This document shows, in pieces, positions 11,608-23,216 of a stretch of DNA of 64,000 bases (its first letter is position 1; every line of letters begins with the position of its first letter). The position numbers and the translations under genes are program-made. The stretch covers positions 708,548,336 to 708,612,335 of the forward strand of contig NC_057810.1 in assembly GCF_018294505.1 (NCBI RefSeq), written 5' to 3'. This stretch comes from Triticum aestivum (taxonomy: Eukaryota > Streptophyta > Magnoliopsida > Poales > Poaceae). The notes beneath the pieces were generated by a model that ran no database searches, was not told where the DNA came from, and saw only the letters and a list, made by a program, of their open reading frames with translations.

Positions 11608-12297
11608 ACCATGCCAAGTTTCATGATTTCCAACCCAGTTTTGGATTTACATGAATTTAAAATCTAAGTTTCTCGATGTTCTCGGCAGAGTCATGACGCC
11701 CAGATGTTTGAATTTCATTCTCATTTCTTCCATGGGACCCAGAAATTCAACCAAGGACACACATGTGATTTCTGAACCCACTTTGGTGCACCGGAGCATG
11801 TGCATGCAATTCATATTTAGATTATGCACATTAAAAGTCCAGAAACTCAATTAATGTATAAAAAGGCCAAATGAACCTGAAATAATTCCAAAATTTAACA
11901 TGGCACTCATATAGTTCTATGTTGCGTCTGTAAATAAAATCAGGGGGGAGGCAACGTATATCATTTTGCACACAAAGGTGACACGTTCCCTCTCGGAACC
12001 ACGAGGCTTGTTGAGAGAATCTCCGGTTTTGCAAGAGGCTTATACCAAAACTTGTCCCAATTCAGTCAAAAATTATACGTATGAAAACAGGGTTTAGATT
12101 ATCCCGAACATCTCGCTACCTAGACCAATAATGTACTATGATTTGAATTCAACATAAAATGGATACAAATATTTGAATTGGAGAGCGTATGGTACATGTA
12201 GTTCATAGTGAAATATGATTACTGCTATATGCATGTCTTTTTGTTATCAAGATAATATTTAAATTATTGTATAACTTGACAAAAATCGTATTTAAAT
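11608..12297. repeat. Second copy of the left flank (matches 1787-2476)
   Basis: Nearly identical to 1787-2476 at offset 9821, with about 8 substitutions in 690 bp. It contains the last tandem unit and the AT-rich flank. It shows that the duplicated segment includes host sequence and not only retrotransposon. Confidence 0.9.
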
Positions 12298-14033
12298 TGT
12301 TGGAAATATGCCCTAGAGGCAATAATAAAAGGACTATTATTATATTTCCTTGTTCATAATAATTGTCTTTTATTCATGCTATAATTGTATTATCCGGAAA
12401 TCGTAATACACGTGTGAATACATAGACCACAATATGTCCCTAGTGAGCCTCTAGTTGACTAGCTCGTTGACAACAGATAGTCATGGTTTCCTGACTATGG
12501 ACATTGGATGTCATTGATAACGGGATCACATCATTAGGAGAATGATGTGATGGACAAGACCCAATCCTAAGCATAGCACAAGATCGTGTAGTTCGTTTGC
12601 TAGAGCTTTTTCCAATGTCAAGTATCTTTTCGTTAGACCATGAGATCGTGTAACTCCCGGATACCGTAGGCGTGCTTTGGGTGTACCAAACATCACAACG
12701 TAACTGGGTGACTATAAAGGTGCACTACAGGTACCTCCGAAAGTGTCTATTGGGTTGACACGGATCGAGACTGGGATTTGTCACTCCGTATGACGGAGAG
12801 GTATCTCTGGGCCCACTCGATAATGCATCATCATAATGAGTTCAAAGTGACCAAGTGTCTGGTCACGGGATCATGCATTACGGTACGAGTAAAGTGACTT
12901 GCCGGTAACGAGATTGAACGAGGTATTGGGATACCGACGATCGAATCTCGGGCAAGTAACGTACCGATTGACAAAGGGAATTGTATACGAGGTTGCTTGA
13001 ATCCTCGACATCGTGGTTCATCCGATGAGATCATCGAGGAGCATGTGGGAGCCAACATGGGTATCCAGATCCCGCTGTTGGTTATTGACCGGAGAGCCGT
13101 TTCGGTCATGTCTACGTGTCTCCCGAACTCGTAGGGTCTACACACTTAAGGTTCGGTGACACTAGGGTTGTAGAGATATGAGTATGCAGCAAACCGAAAG
13201 TTGTTCGGAGTCCCGGATGAGATCCCGGACGTCACGAGGAGTTCTGGAATGGTCTGGAGGTAAAGAATTATATATGGGAAGTCGAGATTCGGCCATCGGG
13301 AAAGTTTCGGGCGTCACCGGTATTGTACCAGGACCACCGGAAAGGTCCCGGCGGTCCACCGGGTGGGGCCACCTATCCCGGAGGGCCCCATGGGCTGAAG
13401 TGGCGTGAGAACCAGACCCTGGTGGGCTGGTGCCCCCACCCAAGGGCCCAAGGCGCCTAGGGTTGGAAACCCTAGGGGGCCATTGCCCCCCCGAGGGGGC
13501 ATGCGCCCTCCCTGGTTGGAAATCCTAAGGGGGCCGTTGCCCCGGGGGCCGCCGCCCCCCTCTAGATGGGATCTCCAAGGGGGCATGTGCCCCCTAGCCC
13601 CTATATATAGTGGAGGGGAGGGATGGCAGCCGCACCCTAAACCCTGGCGCCTCCGTCTCCCTCCCGTGACACCTCTTCCTCCTCTAGTAGCGCTTGGCGA
13701 AGCCCTGCTGGAATCCCGCTGCTTCCACCACCACGCCGTCGTGCTGCTGGATCTCCATGAACCTCTCCTTCACCCTTGCTAGATCAAGAAGGAGGAGACG
13801 TTTTCCCAACCGTACCTGTGTTGAACGCGGAGGTGCTGTCCGTTCGGCACTTGGTCATCGGTGATTTGGATCACGACGAGTACGACTCCTTCAACCCCGT
13901 TCTCTTGAACGCTTCCGCTCGCGATCTACAAAGGTATGTAGATGCACTCCTATCACTCGTTGCTAGATCAACTCATAGATGGATCTTGGTGAAACCGTAG
14001 GAAAATTTTTATTTTCTGCAACGTTCCCCAACA
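12298..14033 (+). repeat. 5' LTR of Copia copy B (1736 bp)
   Basis: It has TGTTGG and CCAACA ends and a TATA box at 13602-13610. About 13 substitutions plus homopolymer length changes separate it from the LTR at 2477-4217 (about 0.75%). Confidence 0.92.
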
Positions 14034-15327
14034 GTGGCATCATGAGCTAGGTCTATGCGTAGTTCTCTATTGCACAAGTAGAACACAAATCTGTTTTGGG
14101 CGTAGATGTTGTCAACTTTCTTGCCGCTACTAGTCTTATTTTGCTTCAGCGGTATTGTGGGATGAGGCGGTCCAGACCGACCTTACACGTACGCTTACGT
14201 GAGACAGGTTCCACCGACTGACGTGCACTAGTTGCATAAGGTGGCTAGCGGGTGTCTGTCTCTCCCAGTTTAGTTGGAGCGGATTCGATGAAAAGGGTCC
14301 TTATGAAGGGTAAATAGAAGTTGACAAATCACGTTGTGGTTATTCGTAGGTAAGAAAACGTTCTTGCTAGAACCCTATTGCAGCCACGTAAAAGATGCAA
14401 CAACAATTAGAGGACGTCTAACTTGTTTTTGCAGTAATTGCCTTGTGATGTGATATGGCCAAAAGTTGTGATGAATGATGAATGATATATTGTTATGTAT
14501 GAGATCATGTTCTTGTAATAGGAATCACGACTTGCATGTCGATGAGTATGACAACCGGTAGGAGCCATAGGAGTTGTCTTAATTATTGTATGACCTGCGT
14601 GTCAATGATTTAACGCCATGTAATTACTTTACTTTATTGCTAAATCGTTAGCTATAGTAGTAGAAGTAATAGTTGGCGAGCAACTTCATGGAGACACGAT
14701 GATGGAGATCATGATGATGGAGATCATGGTGTCATGCCGGTGACAAGATGATCATGGAGCCCCAAGATGGAGATCAAAGGAGCTATATGATATTGGCCAT
14801 ATCATGTCACTATTATTTGATTGCATGTGATGTTTATCATGTTTTTGCATATTGTTTACTTAGAACGACGGTAGTAAATAAGATGATCCCTCATAATTAT
14901 TTCAAGAAAGTGTTCCCCCTAACTGTGCACCGTTGCTAAAGTTCGTCGTTTCGAAGACCACGTGATGATCGGGTGTGATAGATTCCTACGTTCACATACA
15001 ACGGGTGTAAGACAGTTTTACACATGCAAAACACTTAGGTTAACTTGACGAGGCTAGCATGTACAGACATGGCCTCGGAACACAAGAGACCGAAAGGTCG
15101 AACATGAATCGTATGAAAGATACGATCGACATGGAGATGTTCACCGATGATGACTAGTCCGTCTCACGTGATGATCGGACACGGCCTAGTCGATCGGATC
15201 ATGTAACACTTAGATGACTAGAGGGATGTCAAATCTGAGTGGGAGTTCATTAAATAATTTGATTAGATGAACTTAATTATCATGAACATTAGTCTAAAAT
15301 CTTTGCAAAAATTGTCTTGTAGATCAA
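14034..15327 (+). other. PBS and leader of Copia copy B
   Basis: A PBS-like GTGGCATCATGAGC (14034-14047) is followed by a 1.28-kb leader without a long ORF, about 0.9% different from 4218-5511. Confidence 0.75.
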
Positions 15328-16836
15328 ATGGCCAACGCTCATGTCAACATGAACTTCAACGCGTTCCTAGAGAAAACCAAGCTGAAAGATGATGGCAGCA
15401 ACTATTCGGACTGGGTCCGGAACCTGAGGATCATCCTCATAGCTGCCAAGAAACAATATGTCCTAGAAGCGCCGCTAGGTGAAGCACCCATCCTAGAGAA
15501 CCAAGACATTATGAAAGCTTGGCAGTCTCATGCTGATGATTACTCCCTCGTTCAGTGCGGCATGCTTTATAGCTTAGAACCGGGGCTCCAAAAGCATTTT
15601 GAGCAACACGGAGCATATGAGATGTTCGAGGAGCTAAAACTGCTTTTCCAAGCTCATGCCCGGGTCGAGAGATATGAAGTCTCCGACAAGTTCTATAGTT
15701 GTCAGATGGAGGAAAATAGTTCTGTCAGTGAGCACATACTCAAAATGTCTGGGCTACATAACCGCCTGTCCCAGCTGGACATTAACCTCCCGGACAAGGC
15801 GGTCATTGACAGAATCCTTCAGTCGCTCCCACCGAGCTACAAGAGCTTTGTGATGAACTACAATATGCAGGGGATGGTGAAAACTATTCCTGAAGTATTT
15901 TCAATGCTGAAGTCAGCAGAGGTAGAAATCAAGAAGGAACATCAAGTGTTGATGGTCAATAAAACCACTAAGTTCAAGAAGGGCAAGGGTAAGAAGAACT
16001 TCAAGAAGGACGGCAAGGATGTTGCCGCGCCCGGTAAGCCAGTTGCCGGGAAGAAGTCAAAGAATGGACCCAAGCCTGAGACTGAGTGCTTTTATTTCAA
16101 AGGGAAGGGTCACTGGAAGCGGAACTGCCCCAAATACTTAGCGGACAAGAAGGCCGGCAACACTAAAGGTATATTTGATATACATGTAATTGATGTGTAC
16201 CTTACCAGTACTCGTAGTAACTTCTGGGTATTTGATACCGGTGCCGTTTCTCATATTTGTAACTCAAAGCAGGAGTTGCGGAATAAGCGGAGACTGGCGA
16301 AGGACGAGGTGACGATGCGCGTCGGTACTGGTTCCAAGGTCGATGTGATCGCCGTCGGCACGCTACCTCTACATTTACCTACGGGATTAGTTTTAAACCT
16401 CAATAATTGTTATTTAGTGCCAAGTTTGAGCATGAACATTGTATCGGGATCTCGTTTAATACGAGATGGCTACTTATTTAAATCCAAGAATAATGGTTGT
16501 TCTATTTATATGATAGATATGTTTTATGATCATGCTCCGGTGGTCAATGGTTTATTCTTAATGAATCTCGAACGTGATGTTACACATATTCATAGTGTGA
16601 ATACCAAAAGATATAAAGTTGATAACGATAGTCCCACATATTTGTGGCACTGCCGCCTTGGTCACATTGGTGTCAAGCGCATGAAGAAGCTCCATGCTGA
16701 TGGACTTTTAGAGTGTCTCGATTATGAATCATTTGACACGTACATGCGAACCATGCCTCATGGGCAAAATGACCAAGACTCCGTTCTCCGGAACAATGGA
16801 GCGAGCAACCAACTTATTGGAAATCATACATACTGA
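15328..16836 (+). pseudogene. gag: Copia Gag-protease-pre-integrase (copy B)
   Basis: An uninterrupted 502-residue frame. It contains the Gag capsid domain (residues 1-200), a Lys-rich nucleocapsid segment, a knuckle at about 253-266, and an aspartic protease with WVFDTGAVSHICNS near residue 300. It continues to LWHCRLGHIGVKRMKKL near residue 436 (the HH half of the integrase zinc motif). Two defects are visible. The second knuckle cysteine is Phe (CFYF, TTC in place of TGC), which should abolish zinc binding. A 4-nt insertion at 16741-16744 pushes the CC half of the zinc motif into the next frame, so this frame ends in about 30 missense residues. Gag and protease could be translated, but integrase would need a frame change. 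Confidence 0.88.
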
Positions 16837-17741
16837 TGTGTGCGGTCCGATGAGCGTTGAGGCTCGCGGAGGATATCGTTATGTTCTCACTCTCACAGAC
16901 GACTTAAGTAGATATGGTTATGTCTACTTCATGAAACACAAGTCTGAGACCTTTGAAAAGTTCAAGGAATTTCAGAATGAGGTAGAGAATCAACGTGACC
17001 GAAAAATAAAGTTCTTACAATCAGACCGTGGAGGAGAATATTTAAGTCACGAATTTGGTACACACTTAAGGAAATGTGGAATCATTTCACAACTCACGCC
17101 GCCTGGAACACCTCAGCGTAACGGTGTGTCCGAACGTCGTAATGGCACTCTATTGGATATGGTGCAATCTATGATGTCTCTTACTGATTTACCGCTATCA
17201 TTTTGGGGATATGCTCTAGAGACAGCTACATTCACTTTAAATAGGGCACCGTCTAAATCTGTTGAGACGACACCGTATGAATTATGGTTTGGGAAGAAAC
17301 CTAAGCTGTCGTTTCTAAAAGTTTGGGGATGCGATGCTTATGTCAAGAAACTTCAACCTGAAAAGCTCGAACCCAAGTCAGAAAAATGCGTCTTCATAGG
17401 ATACCCTAAGGAAACCATTGGGTATACCTTCTACCTTAGATCCGAAGGCAAGATCTTTGTTGCCAAGAATGGATGCTTTCTGGAAAAAGAGTTTCTCACG
17501 AAAGGAGTAAGTGGGAGGAAAGTAGAACTCGATGAAGTACTACCTCTTGAACCGGAAAGTAGTGCAGTAGAGGAAAATGTTCCTGTGGTGCCTACACCAA
17601 CTGGAGAGGAAATTAATGATGATGATCAAGGTACTTCGGATCAAGTTGCTACTGAACTTCGTAGGTCCACAAGGACACGTTCCACACCAGAGTGGTATGG
17701 CAACCCTGTCCTGGAAATCATGTTGTTAGACAATGGTGAAC
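16745..17741 (+). pseudogene. pol: Copia integrase (copy B)
   Basis: The frame visible from 16724 contains CEPCLMGK (zinc motif), then the DDE core with TDVCGP, LQSDRGGEYL and NGVSERRNGTLL, spaced as expected for a Copia integrase. A C-terminal region follows (FWGYALETATFTLNRAPSK, WGCDAYVKKL, CVFIGYP). Apart from the upstream 4-nt frameshift, this core is intact. It joins the RT domain in the same frame, so one polyprotein was ancestral. Confidence 0.88.
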
Positions 17742-19376
17742 CTTCGAACTATGAAGAAGCGATGGCGGGCCCAGATTCCAACAAATGGCTTGAAGCCATG
17801 CAATCCGAGATAGAATCCATGTATGAAAACAAAGTATGGACTTTGACAGACTTGCCCGATGATCGACAAGCGATAGAAAACAAATGGATCTTTAAGAAGA
17901 AGACGGACGCGGATGGTAATGTTACCATCTATAAAGCTTGACTTGTCGCTAAGGGTTATCGGCAAGTTCAAGGGGTTGACTACGATGAGACTTTCTCTCC
18001 CGTAGCGAAGCTGAAGTCCGTCCGAATCATGTTAGCAATTGCCGCATACTATGATTATGAGATATGGCAAATGGACGTCAAAACGGCATTCCTTAACGGC
18101 TATCTTAAGGAAGAACTGTATATGATGCAGCCGGAAGGTTTTGTCGACCCTAAGAATGCTAACAAGGTATGCAAGCTCCAGCGATCCATTTATGGGCTGG
18201 TGCAAGCATCTCGGAGTTGGAACATTCTCTTTGATGAGATGATCAAAGCGTTTGGGTTTATGCAGACTTATGGAGAAGCCCGCGTTTACAAGAAAGTGAG
18301 TGGGAGCTCTGTAGCATTTCTCATATTATATGTAGATGACATACTTTTGATGGGAAATGATATAGAACTTTTGGACAGCATTAAGGCCTACTTGAATAAG
18401 AGTTTTTCAATGAAGGACCTTGGAGAAGCTGCTTACATATTAGGCATCAAGATCTATAGGGATAGATCGAGATGCCTCATAGGTATTTCACAAAGCACAT
18501 ACCTTTATAAGATATTGAAGAAGTTCAAAATGGATCAGTCCAAGAAAGGGTTCTTGCCTGTATTACAAGGTGTGAAATTGAGCTCGGCTCAATGTCCGAC
18601 CACGACAGAAGATATAGAAGAGATGAGTGTCATCCCCTATGCCTCAGCCATAGGGTCTATTATGTATGCCATGCTGTGTACCAGGCCTGATGTAAACCTT
18701 GCCGTAAGTTTGGTAGGAAGGTACCAAAGTAATCCCGGCAAGGAACACTGGACAACGCTCAAGAATATCCTGAAGTACCTAAAAAGGACTAAGGACATGT
18801 TTCTCATTTATGGAGGTGACGAAGAGCTCGTCGTAAAGGGTTACGTCGACGCCAGCTTCGACACAGATCTGGATGACTCTAAGTCACAAACCGGATACGT
18901 GTATATGTTGAATGGTGGAGCAGTAAGCTGGTGTAGCTACAAGCAGAGCATCGTAGCGGGATCTACATGTGAAGCGGAGTACATGGCAGCCTCGGAGGTA
19001 GCGCATGAAGCAATTTTGGTGAAGGAGTTCATCACCGACCTAGGAGTCATACCCAATGCGTCGGGGCCGATCAAACTCTTTTGTGACAACACTGGAGCTA
19101 TTGCACTTGCCAAGGAGCCCAGGTTTCACAAGAAGACCAGGCACATCAAGGAACACTGGAGCTATTGCACTTGCCAAGGAGCCCAGGTTTGACAAGAAGA
19201 CCAGGCACATCAAGCGTCGCTTCAACTCCATTCGTGAAAATGTTCAAGATCGAGAAATAGAAATTTGGAAAGTGCACACGGATCTGAATGTCGCAGATCC
19301 GTTGACTACACCTCTTCCGCGAGCAAAACATGATCAACACCAGAACACTATGGGTGTTCGATTCATCACAATGTAA
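17742..19376 (+). pseudogene. pol: Copia reverse transcriptase-RNase H (copy B)
   Basis: It continues the integrase frame, interrupted once by TGA at 17939-17941 (CGA in copy A), then runs without a break from 17942 through RT. Visible motifs are MDVKTAFLNGYLKEELYM, QPEGF, LYVDDILLMGND and, for RNase H, YVDASFDTDLDDSKSQTG and STCEAEYMAASE. The 64-bp duplication (19088-19215) frameshifts the last part, and the tail in the new frame (DPLTTPLPRAKHDQHQ) ends at 19376. RT itself looks structurally complete, so with a suppressed stop it would be the best preserved enzyme of the two copies. Confidence 0.88.
19088..19215 (+). repeat. 64-bp tandem duplication within RNase H (copy B)
   Basis: Units 19088-19151 and 19152-19215 both begin AACACTGGAGC. 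It is at the same place and of the same length as the duplication in copy A. Confidence 0.9.
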
Positions 19377-19408
19377 CTAGATTATTGACTCTAGTGCAAG
19401 TGGGAGAC

Positions 19409-21379
19409 TGCTGGAAATATGCCCTAGAGGCAATAATAAAAGGATTATTATTGTATTTCCTTGTTCATGATAATTATCTTTTATTCATGCTATAATTGTA
19501 TTATCCGGAAATCGTAATACACGTGTGAATACATAGACCACAATATGTCCCTAGTGAGCCTCTAGTTGACTAGCTCGTTGATCAACAGATAGTCATGGGT
19601 TCCTGACTATGGACATTGGATGTCATTGAAAACGGGATCACATCATTAGGAGAATGATGTGATGGACAAGACCCAATCCTAAGCATAGCACAAGATCATG
19701 TAGTTCGTTTGCTAGAGATTTTTCCAATGTCAAGTATCTTTTCCTTAGACCATGAAATCGTGTAACTCCCGGATACCGTAGGAGTGCTTTGGGTGTACCA
19801 AACGTCACAACGTAACTGGGTGACTATAAAGGTGCACTACAGGTACCTCCGAAAGTGTCTGTTGGGTTGACACGGATCGAGACTGGGATTTGTCACTCCG
19901 TATGACGGAGAGGTATCTCTGGGCCCACTCGGTAATGCATCATCATAATGAACTCAAAGTGACCAACTATCTGGTCACGGGATCATGCATTACGGTACGA
20001 GTAAAGTGACTTGCCGGTAACGATATTGAACGAGGTATTGGGATACGGACGATCGAATCTCGGGCAAGTAACGTATCGATTGACAAAGGGAATTGTATAC
20101 GGGGTTGCTTGAATCCTTGACATCGTGGTTCATCCGATGAGATCATCGAGGAGCATGTGGGAGCCAACATGGGTATCTAGATCCCGCTGTTGGTTATTGA
20201 CCGGAGAGCCGTCTCGGTCATGTCTACATGTCTCCCAAACCCGTAGGGTCTATACACACTTAAGGTTCGGTGACGCTAGGGTTGTAGAGATGTGAGTATG
20301 CAGCAAACCGAAAGTTGTTCGGAGTCCCGGATGAGATCCCGGATGACACGAAGAGTTGCGGAATGGTCCGGAGGTAAAGAATGATATATGGGAAGTCGAG
20401 ATTCGGCCATCGGGAAAGTTTCGGGGGTCACCGGTATTGTTCCGGGACCACCGGAAGGGTCCCGGGGGTCCATCGGGTGGGGCCACCTATCCCGGAGGGC
20501 CCCATGGGCTGAAGTGGCGTGGGAACTAGACCCTGGTGGGCTGGTGCGCCCCTCCCAAGGGCCCAAGGCGCCTAGGGTTNNNNNNNNNNNNNNNNNNNNN
20601 NNNNNNNNNNNNNNNNNNNNNNNNNNNNNNNNNNNNNNNNNNNNNNNNNNNNNNNNNNNNNNNNNNNNNNNNNNNNNNNNNNNNNNNNNNNNNNNNNNNN
20701 NNNNNNNNNNNNNNNNNNNNNNNNNNNNNNNNNNNNNNNNNNNNNNNNNNNNNNNNNNNNNNNNNNNNNNNNNNNNNNNNNNNNNNNNNNNNNNNNNNNN
20801 NNNNNNNNNNNNNNNNNNNNNNNNNNNNNNNNNNNNNNNNNNNNNNNNNNNNNNNNNNNNNNNNNNNNNNAAGGGGGCCGTTGCCCCGGGGGCCGCCGCC
20901 CCCCTCTAGATGGGATCTCCAAGGGGGCATGCGCCCCCCCTAGCACCTATATATAGTGGAGGGGAGGGAGGGAAGCCGCACCCTAAGCCCTGGCGCCTCC
21001 CTCTCCCTCCCGTGACACCTCTTCCTCCTCCAGTAGCGCTTGGCGAAGCCCTGCTGGAATCCCGCTGCTTCCACCACCACGCCGTCGTGCTGCTGGATCT
21101 CCATCAACCTCTCCTTCCCCCTTGCTGGATCAAGAAGGAGGAGACGTCTTCCCAACCGTACGTGTGTTGAACGCGGAGGTGCTGTCCGTTCGGCACTTGG
21201 TCATCGGTGATTTGGATCACGATGAGTACGACTCCTTCAACCCCGTTCTCTTGAACGCTTCCACTCGCAATCTACAAATGTATGTAGATGCACTCCTATC
21301 ACTCGTTGCTAGATGAACTCATAGATGGATCTTGGTGAAACCGTAGAATTTTTTTTATTTTCTGCAACGTTCCCCAACA
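19409..21379 (+). repeat. 3' LTR of Copia copy B
   Basis: It starts TGCTGG after the purine tract AAGTGGGAGAC (19398-19408) and ends CCAACA at 21379. The TATA box is at 20948-20956. It appears 1971 bp long only because a 291-N run replaces a GC-rich stretch that is 66 bp in the LTR at 2477. Confidence 0.9.
20580..20870. other. Assembly gap (291 N) in a GC-rich part of the LTR
   Basis: In the first LTR the sequence between CCTAGGGTT and AAGGGGGCCG is 3644-3709 (66 bp) and includes long C homopolymers. The gap is therefore over-sized by about 225 bp. Confidence 0.9.
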
Positions 21380-21384
21380 CAAAT
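21380..21384. repeat. Target-site duplication CAAAT, right side
   Basis: CAAAT directly follows the LTR end and matches 2472-2476 exactly. Confidence 0.75.
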
Positions 21385-21828
21385 AAGGAAAATTGATTCA
21401 AATTTAGTCCATATGGTAGACGACAATATATATGTTCACATGGTGGAGTAAAATGTTTATATATGATGGAAGATCAAAATGTACGACTACATCAATTATA
21501 AACCGCAAGGTCACCTAATGATATATTCGAATTCAACATAAAGTGGATTCAAAAATTGAAATTCGAGATCATGGCATCTCTAATCATATAAAAAGGGACA
21601 TTACTCTTTCTTTGGTGGGAATTGATTTGTTTTTTGTTGTTGTTGAGGGAAGTGCGAATCGATTTGGTACTGTGCAGGGTAATCTTGTTCTCCCGATTTT
21701 TTTTACATTTTTCTTGTAGTTTTTTCAATGGCATCTATAGCAATATAGTAAAAGGGGACATGACTCTCTTGTGTCTTGTATGATTTTTTACACGTTAAGT
21801 TTGTTCTGCCGAACAAGGAATCCGCACC
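21385..21828. other. AT-rich host sequence, no gene
   Basis: This continues the host interrupted by the Copia insertion. It is AT-rich, with a loosely repeated 'atggcatct..(a)taaaaagggacat' near 21572 and 21729. I see no coding signal. Confidence 0.5.
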
Positions 21829-22868
21829 TTGTTATCCCGAAATTTTCAAGCTCGAGTATCTTTTGTCTCACATGCTTTGAAACTCCCGCTTCTTCAATCC
21901 GCGCCGCGCCTTGTTATCCCGAAATTTGAAAGCGTGCGAGAACTCCCTCCTCATCCGAAATCGCTCCCGCAGCCCAAACACGCGAAATCCCCCTTCTACC
22001 CCTCAGCCGAAAATGAAGCTCCACGTCGCGGTGTCAAAACCGGTGGGGGTACGCTGGTAACTTACCCTACATTTCGGACAAGCGCGTCCCTAAGCTTGGC
22101 TGCCCCTCCCCCTTCGCCCCCCATTCGTACACCGAGGCCGCCAAAACTCGCAAAACCCCACGCTCCTCCGTCGGCCTCCCGACTGCCGCCCAACCGGAGA
22201 CTCTTCCCCGACTACGTCGTCCACCGCAACAGCTCGCCGTCCCTCATCCACCACACCGGATGAGGATTCGTTGTCGATCTCGTCGTCCCACCGGATCAGC
22301 CGCCCCGTCCTCCACCTCCAAGGAGCTGCCCCGACGTTCGCCTCGTCTATCGCGCCACCTCAATCCTCACAGCGCCGTCTTGACCTTCCCCACCGGAACC
22401 GCAACACCCTCACCAATTCCTCTGATGAAGCCGAGGCCAACTCGGCGCCACCAAGGAGGTTCTGCACTCACCGCTGCATTTTATCTTTTATTCGATCTCA
22501 CGGGGCTGCCGGTGCTCGATACCGAGCAGACATGGCATCTCCATCGACGATGCCGTCGCCGGCCACATCATCCACGATGTCTCTCCCCATGTCGTTGCTT
22601 CCTCGGCGGCGACTTCAACAACGGCACTAGTTGCAGCTGCTCCGGCTCTCGCTCGCGCTGCGGCTTTGTTCTTGCTGCCGGTGGTGCTGCTGCACTGCTC
22701 TTGCTTTTGTTCGTGGTGCTGCTCTGCTCTTGCTCTCGCTTGCGCTGCTGCTGCTGTTGCACGACCTACGGTAGCTATAGGAGTTGCTGCTTTAGCACTC
22801 GCTCATGGTGCTACTGCACGACTTGCTCTCTGCTAGTGTGTTCCCTGCTCGAGCGTCTGCTGATTTAG
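21829..22868 (+). pseudogene. GC-rich putative 5' exon(s) of the host-element gene
   Basis: GC content rises sharply here, with Pro/Ser/Arg-rich reading frames (144 residues from 21829, 202 from 22260) typical of the 5' exon and leader of a grass gene or captured gene. The frames have no conserved domain I can recognise, and the second becomes Cys/Ser low-complexity, so neither is likely to be a real protein in full. The region lies upstream of, and in the same orientation as, duplicated exons at 23217-23780, 37270-37329 and 50996-53363. I infer that it is the start of the same degenerate gene. Confidence 0.35.
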
Positions 22869-23216
22869 ATCACTGCTTCTCTGCTACTAGTGCTCGAATG
22901 CCCTAAACATCTATTGCAATGCTCTGTTACTAGTTCAATCAGTTTTGACAGTAAAATTCAGTTTCGACTGTGAAGTTCATTTTCTTCAGTTAAGTTCAGA
23001 GTGAACAGTACTTACAACATCTGTCGGAGCGGCCGTGGCGCGGCTGATGCGTTTTACATCTAGCACTTTTTGGTGATGTATTTTACATCATCTATTGCAG
23101 ATGATATTAGGGTCCCACTTCAGATTAAAGTTGTCTGTCTTGTCATGCTTCAGCCTCGTCGCTGTACACCTTAGTGGAGCTGCTCCAATGACGGAACCGT
23201 CCATCACAGCGGAGCA

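Larger units (their letters stand above)
12298..21379 (+). mobile_element. Copia LTR retrotransposon, BARE-1/WIS/Angela type, copy B
   Basis: Same family and order as copy A. The 5' LTR is 12298-14033, the PBS 14034-14047, the leader runs to 15327, gag-pol is 15328-19376, the polypurine tract 19398-19408 and the 3' LTR 19409-21379 (containing a gap). The flanking pentamers are TAAAT (12293-12297) and CAAAT (21380-21384), one mismatch apart. Its coding region is better preserved than copy A, but it shares with copy A a 4-nt insertion in the pre-integrase motif and a 64-bp duplication in RNase H, so it is also non-autonomous. Confidence 0.92.

Noticed and set aside
20388..20946. Several frames across an N run
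   Set aside because: They exist only because N codons are not stops; the sequence is LTR.
22260..22868. 202-codon Cys/Ser-rich frame
   Set aside because: The second half is a translation of CTG/CTC-rich low complexity. Kept only as part of a weak exon call, not as a protein.
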